NCBI RefSeq assembly: GCF_030247185.1
Contig: NC_080572.1
Span: 158,595,080 to 158,659,079, forward strand
Source: Malaya genurostris
Lineage: Eukaryota; Arthropoda; Insecta; Diptera; Culicidae
Reading direction: 5' to 3'
Length of the DNA: 64,000 nt
The position numbers and the translations under genes were made by a program. Positions within the stretch are counted from its first letter, which is position 1, and each line of letters begins with the position of its first letter. The notes under the pieces were generated by a model. The model ran no database searches, had not been told where the DNA came from, and was given only the letters and a program-made list of their open reading frames with translations. Positions 11,240 to 22,066 of this stretch are shown here, one piece after another.

Positions 11240-12690
11240 ACTGACAGGGAAGGGGGCGCTTGTCTTCCCTTTACAGAGAGCGAGCGAGTGTCTATTTCCC
11301 ATGTTGGGGCGGCTCGAAACAACGTCTGTTCTCCATGTTAGGAGCGGCTGATTACCGTCCTTGTGTCAGTGTGGGACTCTAAACAGTGCTGACACGATGG
11401 CCCTCCGGCGAGACAGGAGTTTGGTGCAGGCCTAACAAGCCGCCCGGAAAACACATGTTACGTACAATCAGGATATAAATACGACTCGAAATAATCGGCA
11501 AAGTCCTAGACGACGAACAAAGGACTTTGATTGGAAATTTGGCACACGGAACTGCAAATCGTTTGGCTTCCCAGGATACGACCGAATGGGCAAGATGCGA
11601 CAGCACGTGATTGGGTGGCAGCCAATCAGTGATAGGATGTGCCTATTGAAGATCAAGGGCCGTTTCTTCAGTTATAGCATCATCAATGACGAGAAGTAAG
11701 CATTTTACGCGCAGCTGGAACGAATCTACTACAGCTGCCCACGGCGGGATGTATAACTTGTCATCGGCGACATGAATGCTCAGGTAGACCGGGAAGCAAT
11801 GTACAGGCCCGTGATCGGGCTGGAGAGCCTGCACGCGGTAACAAACGACAACGGCCAACGATGCGTAAACTTTGCAGCCTCCCGAGGAATGGTAGTTCGA
11901 AGCACCTTCTTCTCCCGCGAAGATATCCACAAAGCCACCTGGAGATCACCTGATCAACGGAAAATCAAATCGATCACGTTCTCATCGACGGGCGATTCTT
12001 CTCCGACGTCATCAATGTCCGCGCTTACTGCAATGCCAACAATGATTCTGATCACTACCTTGTCGCGGTTTGTATGCGATCAAAACTTTCAACGGTGCAC
12101 AATACTCTTCGCACAGGAACGCCGAGCAATCTCGAGCAGCTACGTAGAGCAATCTTGGCGCGGCGACTTTTGAAGACGGCTAGCGGAACATAAGGTCTGC
12201 CGTGAGTAGCACTGCTTCAACCGTACTAGGTAGGAGGTTATCGAATCGAGGAAATGACTAGTTTGACGGCGAATGTCAGCAGTTGGTCGAAGAGAAAAAT
12301 GCAGCAAGTGTAAGGATGCTGCAACACCGCACGAGAGCGAACGAGGAATGTTACAGGCAGGCGCGGAACAGACAGAACACGGTTTTCCGGAGGAAAAGCG
12401 TCACCAGGAAGACCAACATCGCTAAGCGATGGAATAGCTCACACGCTGAAGTTCTATGAGAAGGTGAACCGCTGACGTAGAGGCTACACGCCACAAGCCG
12501 AAATGTGCAGAGATATGAGTGGTAACCTTCTCACGAACGAACGTGAGGTGATCGACAGGTGGAAACAGCACTATGACGAGCATCTGAATGGCGAAGCACA
12601 AATACAGATACAGAGAACGACACAGGAATCAATCTGGGTGTACCTCAGTCGACGATATCCCATGAGAACCAAATTAATTATCTATACTAA
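11240..12690 (+). pseudogene. RTE-clade LINE, 5' half (leader and AP endonuclease), degenerate
   Basis: Translated in shifting frames this gives the RTE/BovB-type endonuclease: 'LGTWNCKSFGFPGYDRMGKM', 'PISDRMCLLKIKGRFFSYSI', then an interrupted 'VIGDMNAQVDREAM' (catalytic Asp-Asn), 'RCVNFAASRGMVVRSTFF' and 'IDHVLIDGRFFSDVINVRAY' followed by 'NDSDHYLVAV' (terminal Asp-His). Further on, 'NLLTNEREVIDRWKQHYDEH' is the conserved stretch just before the RT in this clade. There are several stops and frameshifts. The matching RT half is at 22067-23425, and the two halves are separated by the gypsy element at roughly 12.7-22.07 kb. Confidence 0.8.
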
Positions 12691-12721
12691 GTAAAGACAT
12701 GAACTTATCAATATAGGCCAG

Positions 12722-12972
12722 CAGTGATCGAACCAAATGAACGATCGCTGCGTTTTGCCGACGCTGCACATGGCTGCAAGCGAAGCGAGCCACAAGTGCG
12801 CGACACTAAATTTTGTCAAAAGCAACACATTCATTTGATATAAAAGCATATTGGAAATCAATAAATGAAGAGATACCTAATTAGTCTGTACTCATTGCTG
12901 CTCCTAGCGAGACCGGGTAACACCGTAATCTAGCTAGGACAACAGCCTTTGATGACTACCCGACTTATTACA
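12722..12972 (+). repeat. 5' LTR of the mdg1-like gypsy element (left edge uncertain)
   Basis: Its last 75 bp (from 'GCTCCTAGCGAGACCGGG' to 'CCCGACTTATTACA') recur at 21995-22066 as the 3' LTR remnant, which fixes the right edge at 12972. The left edge is not resolved. A CCAG at 12718-12721 matches the CCAG after the 3' copy (22067-22070) and would make a 4-bp TSD. A TATA-like TGATATAAAAGC is at about 12836. Confidence 0.6.
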
Positions 12973-12990
12973 TGGCAGACCGTGGCAAAA
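12973..12990 (+). other. Putative primer-binding site of the gypsy element
   Basis: TGGCAGACCGTGGC immediately follows the LTR end. A TGG-starting stretch at this position is what a tRNA primer site of LTR elements looks like. I cannot assign the tRNA. Confidence 0.4.
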
Positions 12991-13028
12991 TATAAATATC
13001 GTGTCAAGTGTGTAGAAGCATTTCAATA

Positions 13029-13262
13029 ATGGGGAAGTCAAGCTCAAAAAGTGCGCAGAATACCGGTGAGCCCCAGGTACACATTCTAAACAGACTAAAT
13101 GTGCACGAAGAGTTGCACGAAAACCAAGATTTCAAGCTTATACTGATACTTTATGTAGGGAGTGTGCAGCTATTTATTCTAATGTGCCAAATAATTAAGC
13201 GCCACATTCGCCAACAAACATTAAAAATTGCCAAATCGGTATCTAACATACAGAATGTATAA
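13029..13262 (+). CDS. Small ORF upstream of gypsy gag (78 aa, N-myristoylation-like start, one membrane segment)
   Basis: The protein starts MGKSSSKS, a good myristoylation-type N-terminus. The ATG at 13029 is preferred over the in-frame one at 13008 for this reason. Residues about 36-55 (LILILYVGSVQLFILMCQII) form one hydrophobic segment, followed by a basic tail. It sits directly after the primer-binding site and before the gag remnant. I believe a small ORF occurs in this place in mdg1-type elements, but that is from general memory. It is intact while the rest of the element is broken. Its role is unknown; membrane attachment is inference. Confidence 0.5.
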   Translation: MGKSSSKSAQNTGEPQVHILNRLNVHEELHENQDFKLILILYVGSVQLFILMCQIIKRHIRQQTLKIAKSVSNIQNV

Positions 13263-13299
13263 TCAAGAATTTGATCCGTGTATATAGTTCAACTAGTAT

Positions 13300-14556
13300 A
13301 GTGATAAATGACACCCAAAAGTGTTTTAACAAGAAGATGCAACAATAGAAGCGGTAACGAAGATAACAAATGTGAAGTACAAGGGCCTGGTCAAATGGAG
13401 ACAGCGATTATTACCGCATGGAAGACCCGGAAGATTGGTGTTAACAACGAGCAACGGGATCATCGATGACGTCCAGGCAAAAAGACACAAGATTAGAGGT
13501 AAACTATTTTGTTATTTCTATCAAAGGAGCTGCGAATTGATGATGAACGCATTAGTTTACGAGATTGGGCTAAAGAAGTAGAAAATTATGAAGCTCTACA
13601 AGTTAGAATCAAACTTGCACTGAAAACGAAACAGAATTGTTAGCTGAGAAGAAAATGAGCAAACCCAACATGGTGTCGGTATTGGAAATCATCAAAACCG
13701 CCTCATCGTTAATTCCGGATTACGATGGTAGTGATGTGATTAATGAATGATGACAATCGCAACGCAGCGATTAATGTTATCATTTCAAAATTATCAAGCA
13801 AGGCATGAGTAGCTGTCGGTGAGAATCCCAAAAGTGTAGAAATAATAATACAAAGATTAAGCGAAAAATGTAAAATCGACAACAGCAAAATTGAATGCTG
13901 TAAAACAAACTGGTGATGTTCAAATTTTTACCGACAAGGTGGAGAAATTAACTCTCGACCTTCCAAACTGTTATTTGGCAGAAAACATCCCAGTAGATGC
14001 TGCTGTTAAATTAGCTACCAAAGCTGGAATTAAGGCCAACGGAGTTCGTGACTCCGAAACGAGACTCTTGTTAAAGGCAGGGCAGTTTGAAAATTTAACC
14101 ACAGCCATTGGAAAAATACACGAAAATCAGCACGGGACTGGAGCTAGTGTAATGTATTTTTCAAATAAAAGCAATAGCCAAAGACACAATAGAGCCAGAC
14201 GTAATTTCCAAAACACACCATTAAAAGGACAACAATATAACTTTACGAGAGGTCAAGACAAAAGTTATAGGGGACAATATCGTCACCCCTTCAATCATAA
14301 TATTAACCAAGGAGGTCACTATGAACAAAGGTTCAGGGGATACCAAGGAAACCGAGGAATAAATAACTCACGAGGTAGAAATACCAGTAATTACAATCGC
14401 ATTTATTACAATGAATCGGAAAACTGGCAGGACCCTCAACAACAACAACAGAGCCAGAATCAACATGCTCAGCATGTTGGGGGTACAACCAACCATCAAC
14501 ATCCCACACAACAACAGCAACAAGAAATACCTTTATCACAAGCAAGGAATCACTGA
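13300..14556 (+). pseudogene. Gypsy (mdg1-like) Gag, frameshifted
   Basis: Gag is the capsid/nucleocapsid protein that packages the element RNA. Pieces in several frames include 'KTELLAEKKMSKPNMVSVLE' near 13630. A longer frame at 13891-14556 holds 'LTLDLPNCYLAENIPVDAAV', the end of the capsid domain, and then a long Asn/Gln/Arg/Gly-rich basic tail (residues about 90-221 of the frame) in place of zinc knuckles. Stops and frameshifts separate the parts. The frame ends in a Gln-rich stretch just before the protease. Confidence 0.7.
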
Positions 14557-14628
14557 AATGATACATTTTCAATATTCAAACATAACTTACAAATTTTATC
14601 AATTTAAAACTAAAAATTTCCGAACAAC

Positions 14629-14738
14629 AATTTTTTAGGTTTCAAAATAGACATTTCTGCTCCCGAATCTATTATGAATGAGCAAGTATTCATAATAGAT
14701 TCGGGAGCAGAAATGTCTATTTTGAAACCTAAAAAATT
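14629..14738. repeat. Perfect 51-bp inverted repeat at the protease active-site coding sequence
   Basis: Arms 14629-14679 and 14688-14738 are exact reverse complements around an 8-bp spacer (GAGCAAGT). The right arm encodes the retropepsin start 'FIIDSGAEMSILKP'. The left arm is that sequence flipped into the gag-pol junction. This is not part of a normal gypsy element. Confidence 0.95.
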
Positions 14739-15837
14739 AAATCAAAATTGAATAATCACAATAACCGACAAATACGTGATCGCAGACATCAACAATATTA
14801 CAACAGAAACTAAAGGTTCTATGATTACAGAGCTGTTAATTGATAATGATATATCTTTAATACACACGTTCCAAATAGTAAATGCGGAATTTCCTACTCC
14901 AACAGACGGTATTTTAGGTAGAGATTTGTTCACCAAATACCATTGTAATATTGACTACGATACTTGGACTTTAACATGTGCTACAAAACATGGATCAATT
15001 GGATTTTTCCCCATTTTGCGAAGTATACAGGCAAATATACAGCAATATTAAAGAAGACAGTGTATTACTATCCAGTGAATTACAACCTGGAATATTTTGT
15101 GGGAATGTAATTATTAATTCAAAAAATCCAATAGCTAAATTGATCAATACTACATCCAATAGCTAAATACATCAATACTACTGTGAAAATTCATTCAAAA
15201 TTATCGCTTTGCAACAATACAATTTATATACTTATAAAGAAGTTAACCAGGACAATAGGAATACTAAATTAATCAGCGAATTAAATACAAACGGAATCGA
15301 CAATATAATTAGAAGTAAATTATTAAAATTATGTGCAAAGTACAACACAATTTTTTCTTTACAAGATGATGTACTAACCAAAAATAACTTTTACAAACAG
15401 CACATTCATGTAACGGATCAAATTCCGGTTTATATAAAAAAAAATTACAGAACACCAGAAATGCACAAATCAGAAATAAACAAACAAGTAAATGAATTCT
15501 TAGAGAAAGGAATTATTGAAAATTCCACCTCACCATATAATACCCCCATATTGCTAGTTCCGAAAAAATCAAATACCAACGATAAAAAATATAGACTTGT
15601 ATGCGATTTCCGTCAGCTTATAAGAAATTTATTGCTGATAAATTTCCCTCAACCAGAATTGATGATATCCTGGATCAACTAGGAAGAGCTAAATATTTTT
15701 CAAATCTTGACTTGACTTCAGGATTTCATCAGATCGAATTAGAGGATAGCTCTAAAAAATCCACTCACCAAGGTCATTATGAATTCAATAGACTACCATT
15801 TGTTCTACCGATTTCACCCAACACTTTGACTATAGCG
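14690..15837 (+). pseudogene. Gypsy Pol: protease and first half of reverse transcriptase
   Basis: The protease begins with the catalytic 'IIDSGAEMS', is frameshifted after about 14740, and continues to 'GILGRDLFTKYHCNIDYD' (14910-14960), the typical C-terminal flap region. RT starts with 'NYRTPEMHKSEINKQVNEFL', 'IIENSTSPYNTPILLVPKK' and 'KYRLVCDFRQL', is frameshifted, then reads 'RIDDILDQLGRAKYFSNLDL' (first catalytic Asp block) and 'HQGHYEFNRLPF'. The RT is then cut by the TTAA-flanked insertion at 15842. An imperfect 30-bp tandem duplication sits at 15126-15180. The protein would process Gag-Pol and copy element RNA. Confidence 0.8.
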
Positions 15838-15841
15838 TTAA

Positions 15842-16571
15842 GGGCTGAGGACAGTACCGTAAAATGGTAGGTTTTTTGCTATTTTCCCGTTTCAAATTAA
15901 ATTTTGTTGGAAACGGTGCAGAATATAGAAAAACCCACCTGACAATGTCTTCGAAATTTAGTTGAGAATATTCTGTGAAATTTTCAGAATGATTCATTAA
16001 GTTTAGCTTTTTTTTTGACTGAAGAACTGCTGAAAATTGGAACGCTCGGAAATGCATTTCTCTACTTGTTCATCGAATATCTCGGTTTTGAAGGCTTGTA
16101 TCATAAATCTACCGTGACAAAGTCTAGATAATTTAGTTTACATGCGATTTGTACATAAAAACATATATGTTATCGCGATAAAAATAAAGTCTTGTATTTT
16201 TCTGTGAAACAAAGTCAATTTCTATGCATCCACCATTTTTCTTCGCTTTGGTTTCCTGTAGCATTCTTAAAAAAGGAGAGAGAAATAAAATTGGCTCGAC
16301 AAGGCTGCCAAACACACAGACATTCAATCTTTGTGAAAGTTGAATATTTTTTCATTGTTAATTGGAATCCATGTAATGTCCAACCCATACGATAGATTAA
16401 TGTGATAAAACTATTCATCAAATTAATAAAATGTATACTGGCAACCCGGTACAGTTTGCTCATATACGAGAGAGTACAAAAGAAATACGATGCGCAAAGG
16501 GAATTGAGCGAGCCACGTGGTCGATTTAAAACTTTAAACGATTTTAAACGTGGCCCTCTGTCCTCAGACCC
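15842..16571. mobile_element. TTAA-flanked non-autonomous element (730 bp, piggyBac-like)
   Basis: It is bounded by TTAA at 15838-15841 and 16572-16575, with inverted ends GGGCTGAGGACAG and, reverse-complemented, GGGTCTGAGGACAG. The RT reading resumes immediately after the right TTAA, so the element boundaries are exact. TTAA duplication is the piggyBac signature. It has no transposase frame. Confidence 0.8.
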
Positions 16572-17255
16572 TTAAGGGTCTTCCTCCAGAATGTGCTTTC
16601 TTGTATATCGATGATATTATTGTTATCGGATATTCCCTTGAACCTCATTTGAAAAACTATTCATGAAACTTCAACAATTTAATCTTAAGTTGAATCCATC
16701 GAAATGTCATTTTTTGTGCAGATGTTTATTATACATATAGGACATCGTATTTCAGCCGACGGAATTCAACCTGATAAAAAGAAATTTGCTGTTATTGAAA
16801 AATTCCCAGAACCACAAAACGCAGATGAGGTAAGACGTTTTGTAGTATTTCGTAACTATTATAGAAGGTTTATACCCTACTTTTCTGATAGAACTGCTCC
16901 ATTCAATGCGCTTTTAAAAAAGAATGCATTTTTTAACCGGAGTAATGAATGTAAAAGTGCTTTTGCCATGCTAAAACAAAAATAAATATCATCAAGGATT
17001 TTACAGTTTCCGGATTTTAACAAACAATTTATTTTAAGCACCGATGCGTCAAAACTGGCATGTGGTGCTGTATTATCTCAAATGCACGGCGAAGCTGAAT
17101 TACCAATTGCATATGCTAGTAGAATGTTCACTAAAGGAGAGAGTAATAAATCTACAATCGAGCAAGAGCTAACCGCCATTCACTGGGCGATAAAACATTT
17201 TCGACAATATTTATACGGAAGACGATTTTTAGTAAAAACTGACCATCGTCTACAG
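16572..17255 (+). pseudogene. Gypsy Pol: second half of RT and RNase H
   Basis: Continues the RT after the insertion: 'PPECAFLYIDDIIVIG' carries the catalytic Tyr-Ile-Asp-Asp. It is followed by 'HRISADGIQPDKKKFAVIEK', 'FRNYYRRFIPYFSDRTAPFN' (connection), and RNase H with 'LSTDASKLACGAVLSQM' (catalytic Asp), 'TIEQELTAIHWAIKHFR' (Glu) and 'FLVKTDHR' (Asp). One stop (about 16983) and frameshifts are present. It is interrupted again just after the DHR motif at about 17250. Confidence 0.8.
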
Positions 17256-17672
17256 ATCGAAAAAATCTTGTGATTTTACATCTTATAAGATGCACATAAA
17301 TGGAGCGTCGTATTTCATACAAATTTATAATTTAACATGCAAAATTGTGTGATTTGAAAATAACATGTCTTGAATTCGAATGAAATAAAAACAAAAGATC
17401 GATAGCAGCAGCGCGACTTGAACCGAGAAACATTAGATCACAAGCGCATCGGTTACTCGACTGGACCGCAGAGCTCATATCTGGTCATTGAATAATTGAT
17501 AAATATATATCCATACAGCGGCGCTTGGTAGCCGAGGGCAAATTACATTCGGAACATGTAAAATTCTGTGCGAGGGGAATATTGCGCCATTTAAAAAATT
17601 AAGTAGTTGTGAATTATATCGTTTGTAGAATTCTGTCACCTGCAAAATTATTTTTGTTTTGTGTACGCTTAT
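17256..17672 (-). mobile_element. Insertion in gypsy RNase H with a tRNA-like segment (SINE-like)
   Basis: About 420 bp separate the 'KTDHR' codons from the continuing 'LIYLFSMNEPSSKL' codons. On the minus strand, 17400-17480 resembles a tRNA head: an A-box-like 'TGCGGTCCAGTCG' and, about 45 bp later, a B-box-like GGTTCAAGTCG. A full cloverleaf does not fold convincingly by eye, so a degenerate tRNA-derived SINE is the best guess. Insertion edges are approximate. Confidence 0.4.
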
Positions 17673-18093
17673 ATACTTATTTTCGATGAACGAACCGTCA
17701 TCCAAATTGACAAGGATGAGAACAGATTTAGAATACTTCACATTTGATATTGAATACGTGAAAGGCAAAAATAATACGGTACCAGATGCACTTTCACGAA
17801 TAGCTATCGATTCTGAAGCTTTATTAGTACCACCAGCTCAAACCAGGTCCAGTACAAATAAAATTGAACAAAATATTATAACAGATAATAATCATATTAA
17901 GATTGATCACCTCAGAGTTCATGAATCTGTCAACAACATAGACGCTTTCAATTTACCACAATTGGTTTTTGAAATATGCATCTCAACAATGATAGTTAAA
18001 ATAACATCGAAGGCGAAGAAAAAGGAATTAGCATCAGTGCAACTCACTTTTACAAAATATATCATTGATTTTTCTAATGCACAGGACAAATAA
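17673..18093 (+). pseudogene. Gypsy Pol: end of RNase H and linker to integrase
   Basis: Open frame with 'FDIEYVKGKNNTVPDALSRI', the strongly conserved end of Ty3/gypsy RNase H (the Asp-Ala-Leu-Ser-Arg motif). A linker follows that loses coding character towards 18090. Confidence 0.85.
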
Positions 18094-18239
18094 ATGATAT
18101 GGCCAAAAATATAAGTTTGAAAAAAAATAGCGCTCGAATTAAGCAGCATTGTATTCAGTAAAATGAACGTTCAACAATTTTAAGAAAGCTGCAATAAAAT
18201 ATTAACAGTCGACAGACGTTAATATAATACTTTACAAAA

Positions 18240-19265
18240 AAGCAAGTGTAACACATACTAAAAGAGAAATTGACAACATCATATCAGAAAACCATAATAC
18301 CCCTACGGGAGGACATGTAGGTATAAATAAGCTATTAATGAAATTGCGAAGAGACTACTATTGGACAAACATGAAGTCCACAATAACCAATTACGTCAAG
18401 CAATGCATTTCATGCAAACAAAACAAACACAGAATAAACACAAATGAACAATTTATCCACACGACAACACCTACTAAAGTGCTCGATTTAATATCAATCG
18501 ACACAGTCGGTCCACTTACTAAGACCCATAATGGAAATCGTTATGCACTTACGATGCAGTGCGATTTATCCAAATATGTAATTGTAACACCTTTAATTGA
18601 TAAGTAAGCTGCAACAATAGCAAAAGCATTCATAGAAAACCTTGTTCTTATTTATGGTTGCCCATCGGAAATCAAAACAGATATGGGAACCGAATATAAT
18701 AATGAAATATTCGAAAATGTATGCAAACTATTAAACATTGACCAAAAATTGGCAACGGCATACCATCCTCAAACAGTAGGAAGCTTAGAAAGAAATCATT
18801 GTTTTCTTAATGAATACCTACGTAATTTTATTAATGAAGAACGAGATAATTGGGGCTCATTTGTTTCTTATTATGCATTTTGTTAAAATACTTCGCCTCA
18901 TACTGATACAAAATATGCACCATTTGAACTTGTATTTGGTAAACCAATTAATTTTACTTTTCTTCTAAAACATGCAAACACATTAGAACCAGTCAACAGC
19001 TACGAAAATTACTACTCGGAGTTAAAATTTAGGATCCAGCAAATAATACAAAAGGCAAAAGAATTGAAAAACAAAAAGAGCAAACCAATCCACTGATCAT
19101 AAATATCAACTATAAAGTATGGTTGAAATCAGGAAATAGAAGAAAATTAGACCCGGTATATACAGGACCATATATTGTAGTAAGCATAATTCACCCTAAT
19201 GTTAAGATAAAGCACTGTGTAACGAAAACGGAACAAACTGTTCATAGCAATAGAATTATTAAGTA
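18240..19265 (+). pseudogene. Gypsy Pol: integrase
   Basis: Encodes the DNA-joining enzyme. The zinc-binding HHCC domain is visible as 'REIDNIISENHNTPTGGHVG' (His...His) and 'CISCKQNK' (Cys-x2-Cys). The catalytic core follows: 'LISIDTVGPLTKTHNG' (Asp), a stop at about 18605, 'EIKTDMGTEYNNEIFE' (Asp), and 'ATAYHPQTVGSLERNH' (Glu). Then come 'RDNWGSFVSYYAF', another stop, and the basic C-terminal part with 'VWLKSGNRRKLDPVYTGPYI'. The frame ends at 'HSNRIIK' near 19265. It is degraded by two to three stops and at least one shift. Confidence 0.85.
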
Positions 19266-19496
19266 ATATATAAATAAATTACCCCTAAACATGTTTTGTG
19301 ATACCTGTAACTAACTTGTGAAAAAAAAATTAAAATAAAAAACAATAAACAAAAAGCACGTAGTACAGCGTAATCTCTTACTTAATATTAAAAAATACTT
19401 CTATAATATTAAATTCTCGAAGGGAAGGAAATATAGCCATTAGCATTATGGTTAAGGTATACCACAATTTATTATACATTCTAAACAAAAATAACA
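19266..19496 (+). other. Gypsy 3' untranslated region and polypurine tract
   Basis: A purine run GAAGGGAAGGAAA at about 19418-19430 is the expected plus-strand primer next to a 3' LTR. About 65 bp later the sequence is interrupted by the CCGGAACC element, so only the LTR ends would remain. I could not align this start confidently with the 5' LTR. Confidence 0.5.
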
Positions 19497-21975
19497 AAAA
19501 AAACCTGTTTTAATCCACCTAGTGGTGTAATGATGCGGTTCTCATATTACTCCTAACATCATATATATTACTGTAGAATTCTCTAAAACAACTTTTCATT
19601 GAATAGAAATAGGAAAATTTGTTCGGACCTATTCTAACAAACTCTACAAATCCTGTTTATCCTGTAGTTCCGGAACCGGAAGTAGTATCTACAACAAATT
19701 TAGGAATTCCGTATGAAAGACTTTTTTTTTTAAGTATGTGAAAATCGATTTGGCCATCTTGAAGGAAAATAAGTGAGACCCTTTTGCAGTTTTTAATCAC
19801 CATTTCCAATTCTTCCAAAACCGGATTCAGATGACCGAAATAGCCGAAGTTGGTTTGTTTGCCAGCAACAAATATGACCTACAAATTGGAACAGTTTTGA
19901 ACCTAGTTAAACCTAGACTTACTATCTCATGCTTTATTTTGATTAAACCAATTAGAGAAAATCTAACAAACGAAGCGAATTTGCGTTTCGGTTACTTCTG
20001 CATATGTAAGTCAAGCTAAACAACATGAATCAGCAGAATAAAACATGTAGGATTATTACTTTTATTATTATTACTGACATCATTACACCACCGACACGGT
20101 ATTACTGCACTGTTTGAAAATTGCATATTTTTTCAAATAAAGGCTATAGCAGGATAAGAATGTGAAATCTACCCCCAAATGGAATTCATATTGTTATACC
20201 ACATTCGAAAGGTCATAGACTGGAAACAATTTTCTCAAAGTTTCAACCCTGCCATATTGACGAAGCTAGGGTGGTTCTATTGATTTTTATTTTATTTGAT
20301 TTTCGAAGAAACTGCTCCTCCGAAAAATTTGAAAAAATCAGGCATTTATAAGGCATTATGGGAAAGGTTTACAGTTTTTTTCAAAATTGTTGAATATGTA
20401 TTTCTTCCATTAAAAAATACTAGAGAATTTTGAAACATATTTTTTTCTCTTTTCCAATTTTTGCACCGCCCTGGATTTTTGAGTGATATATAAAGAATTT
20501 TTGGACCCGTTAAAGTAGTATGTTTTCATATTTTTAAAAAAATGTGGACGACCAAAATGTTTCATTTTTTCTAAAAAATAAATAACAGTCGACCATGCGT
20601 CCCCATCAAATTCTGAGAGAAGGAAACGCATGGCGCTTTGTTCTAGTAGTTTATGCAACTCAAGCGCAGGGCTTAAAAATCAAAGTAACGAAAAAGAGAA
20701 AATGATTTTCAACCTTTGCATAATACATACACGATCATACTTCGGGTACAACCGAGAAAGTTACAAAGCAAGAACTTTTTGGACATACTGACATTCGTTT
20801 ATTCTTTCAATCGCACTTATCATAGAATAGCTATAATTTTTATCACCCGCAGCACCGTCTTTTACAAATATCACACACCACTAGCAGACATCCATCACCG
20901 TTTCGATTCCTTAATAGCGTGTACGAAATAGAACAAAGCAGGCATCGTTTGTTTTGTGTTTTCTTCTTCTTTCGGTGTTGTACATTTTGGCAATCTATAT
21001 GGTAATTTGAAAACTTTGACACTCATCGCCCTGTAACTGCGGAACCTTAAGTCGGATCCGGATGAAGTTTCACAGTATTTTTAAAGATAATGTTAGGTTT
21101 AATTCATATTATGATTTGTGAAAATCGGTTCAAGCATCGCAGGGAAAACGAAGTGAGTTCAATTTTTGAAGTTATTCTTCACCACTTTCAGTGCTTCCGG
21201 AACATGAAAAGGGGGACCAGTAGTAACGAATTAAGTTTTTATGCACACAAACAAACAAGCTCTGCAAACTAGAATAATTTATCAAACATTTTTGTTGGAT
21301 TTGCACCTGTTTTTGACCATCGTTTGTGAAAAACTACTAATGAAATTGATAATTTTCCACTTATCACGCTTTAGTTCCGGAACCGGAAGTCGGATCCGGA
21401 TGAAATGTTCTAGAAATTCTTAGGAAACTACAAGATCATTCATTTTAATCTTAGTTTATAAAAATCGGTTAAGCCGTTTCAGAGAAAAATGAGTGCACAC
21501 TTTCTCTCTAATTTTCACATATTACCATGTAATTCCGGAACCGGAAGTCATATCCAAATATAATTCAATAGCAAGCTATGGGACTGTTAGTCCTTTTATT
21601 TGAATCTAAATTTGTAAAAATCGGTGAAGCCATATCCGAAAAACGTGAGTGCATATTTTTTTCATTTTTTTGGTACATATCATCGTATATCTCCGGAACC
21701 GGAAGTTGGATCGAAATGAAATTCAATAACAGGCTATGGGACCATGAGACCTTTCATTTGAATCTTAGTTTGTGAAAATCGGTTCAGCCGTCTCCGAGAG
21801 AAATGAGTGCGTATTTTTGTTACATACATACACACATACACACACGGACACACGCACACACACAGACATTTTTTTCAGTTCGTCGAGCTGAGTCGAATGG
21901 TATATGGCCTAGGTTAAAAAGTCGGTTTTCACAGTGATTGCATAGCCTTTCTATATGAGAAAGGCAAAATTTTAT
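19497..21975 (+). mobile_element. CCGGAACC-family element inserted in the gypsy 3' LTR
   Basis: Its left TIR reads 'AACCTGTTTTAATCCACC' then TAGTGGTGTAATGATG. Monomers with 'TTCCGGAACCGGAAG' occur at about 19667, 21370, 21532 and 21694, the last three spaced about 162 bp. It ends with a CA-rich linker (21826-21866) and the 3' domain 'GTCGAGCTGAGTCGAATGG ... TCTATATGAGAAAGGCAAAA'. The stretch 20040-21010 does not match the family and may be a further insertion, with no coding frame recognised. Confidence 0.7.
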
Positions 21976-21994
21976 AGGGGATAGGTGTGATAGG

Positions 21995-22066
21995 CTCCTA
22001 CCGAGACCGGGTAACACCGTAATCTAGCTATGACACCGGCCATTGATGACTGCCCGACTTATTACA
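21995..22066 (+). repeat. 3' LTR remnant of the gypsy element
   Basis: About 72 bp match the end of the 5' LTR at 12900-12972 ('GAGACCGGGTAACACCGTAA', 'GACTTATTACA'), with a handful of substitutions. RTE coding sequence resumes directly after it. Confidence 0.85.

Noticed and set aside
17400..17480. Functional tRNA gene
   Set aside because: A- and B-box-like words are present but the arms do not pair well, and it lies inside an insertion in gypsy pol.
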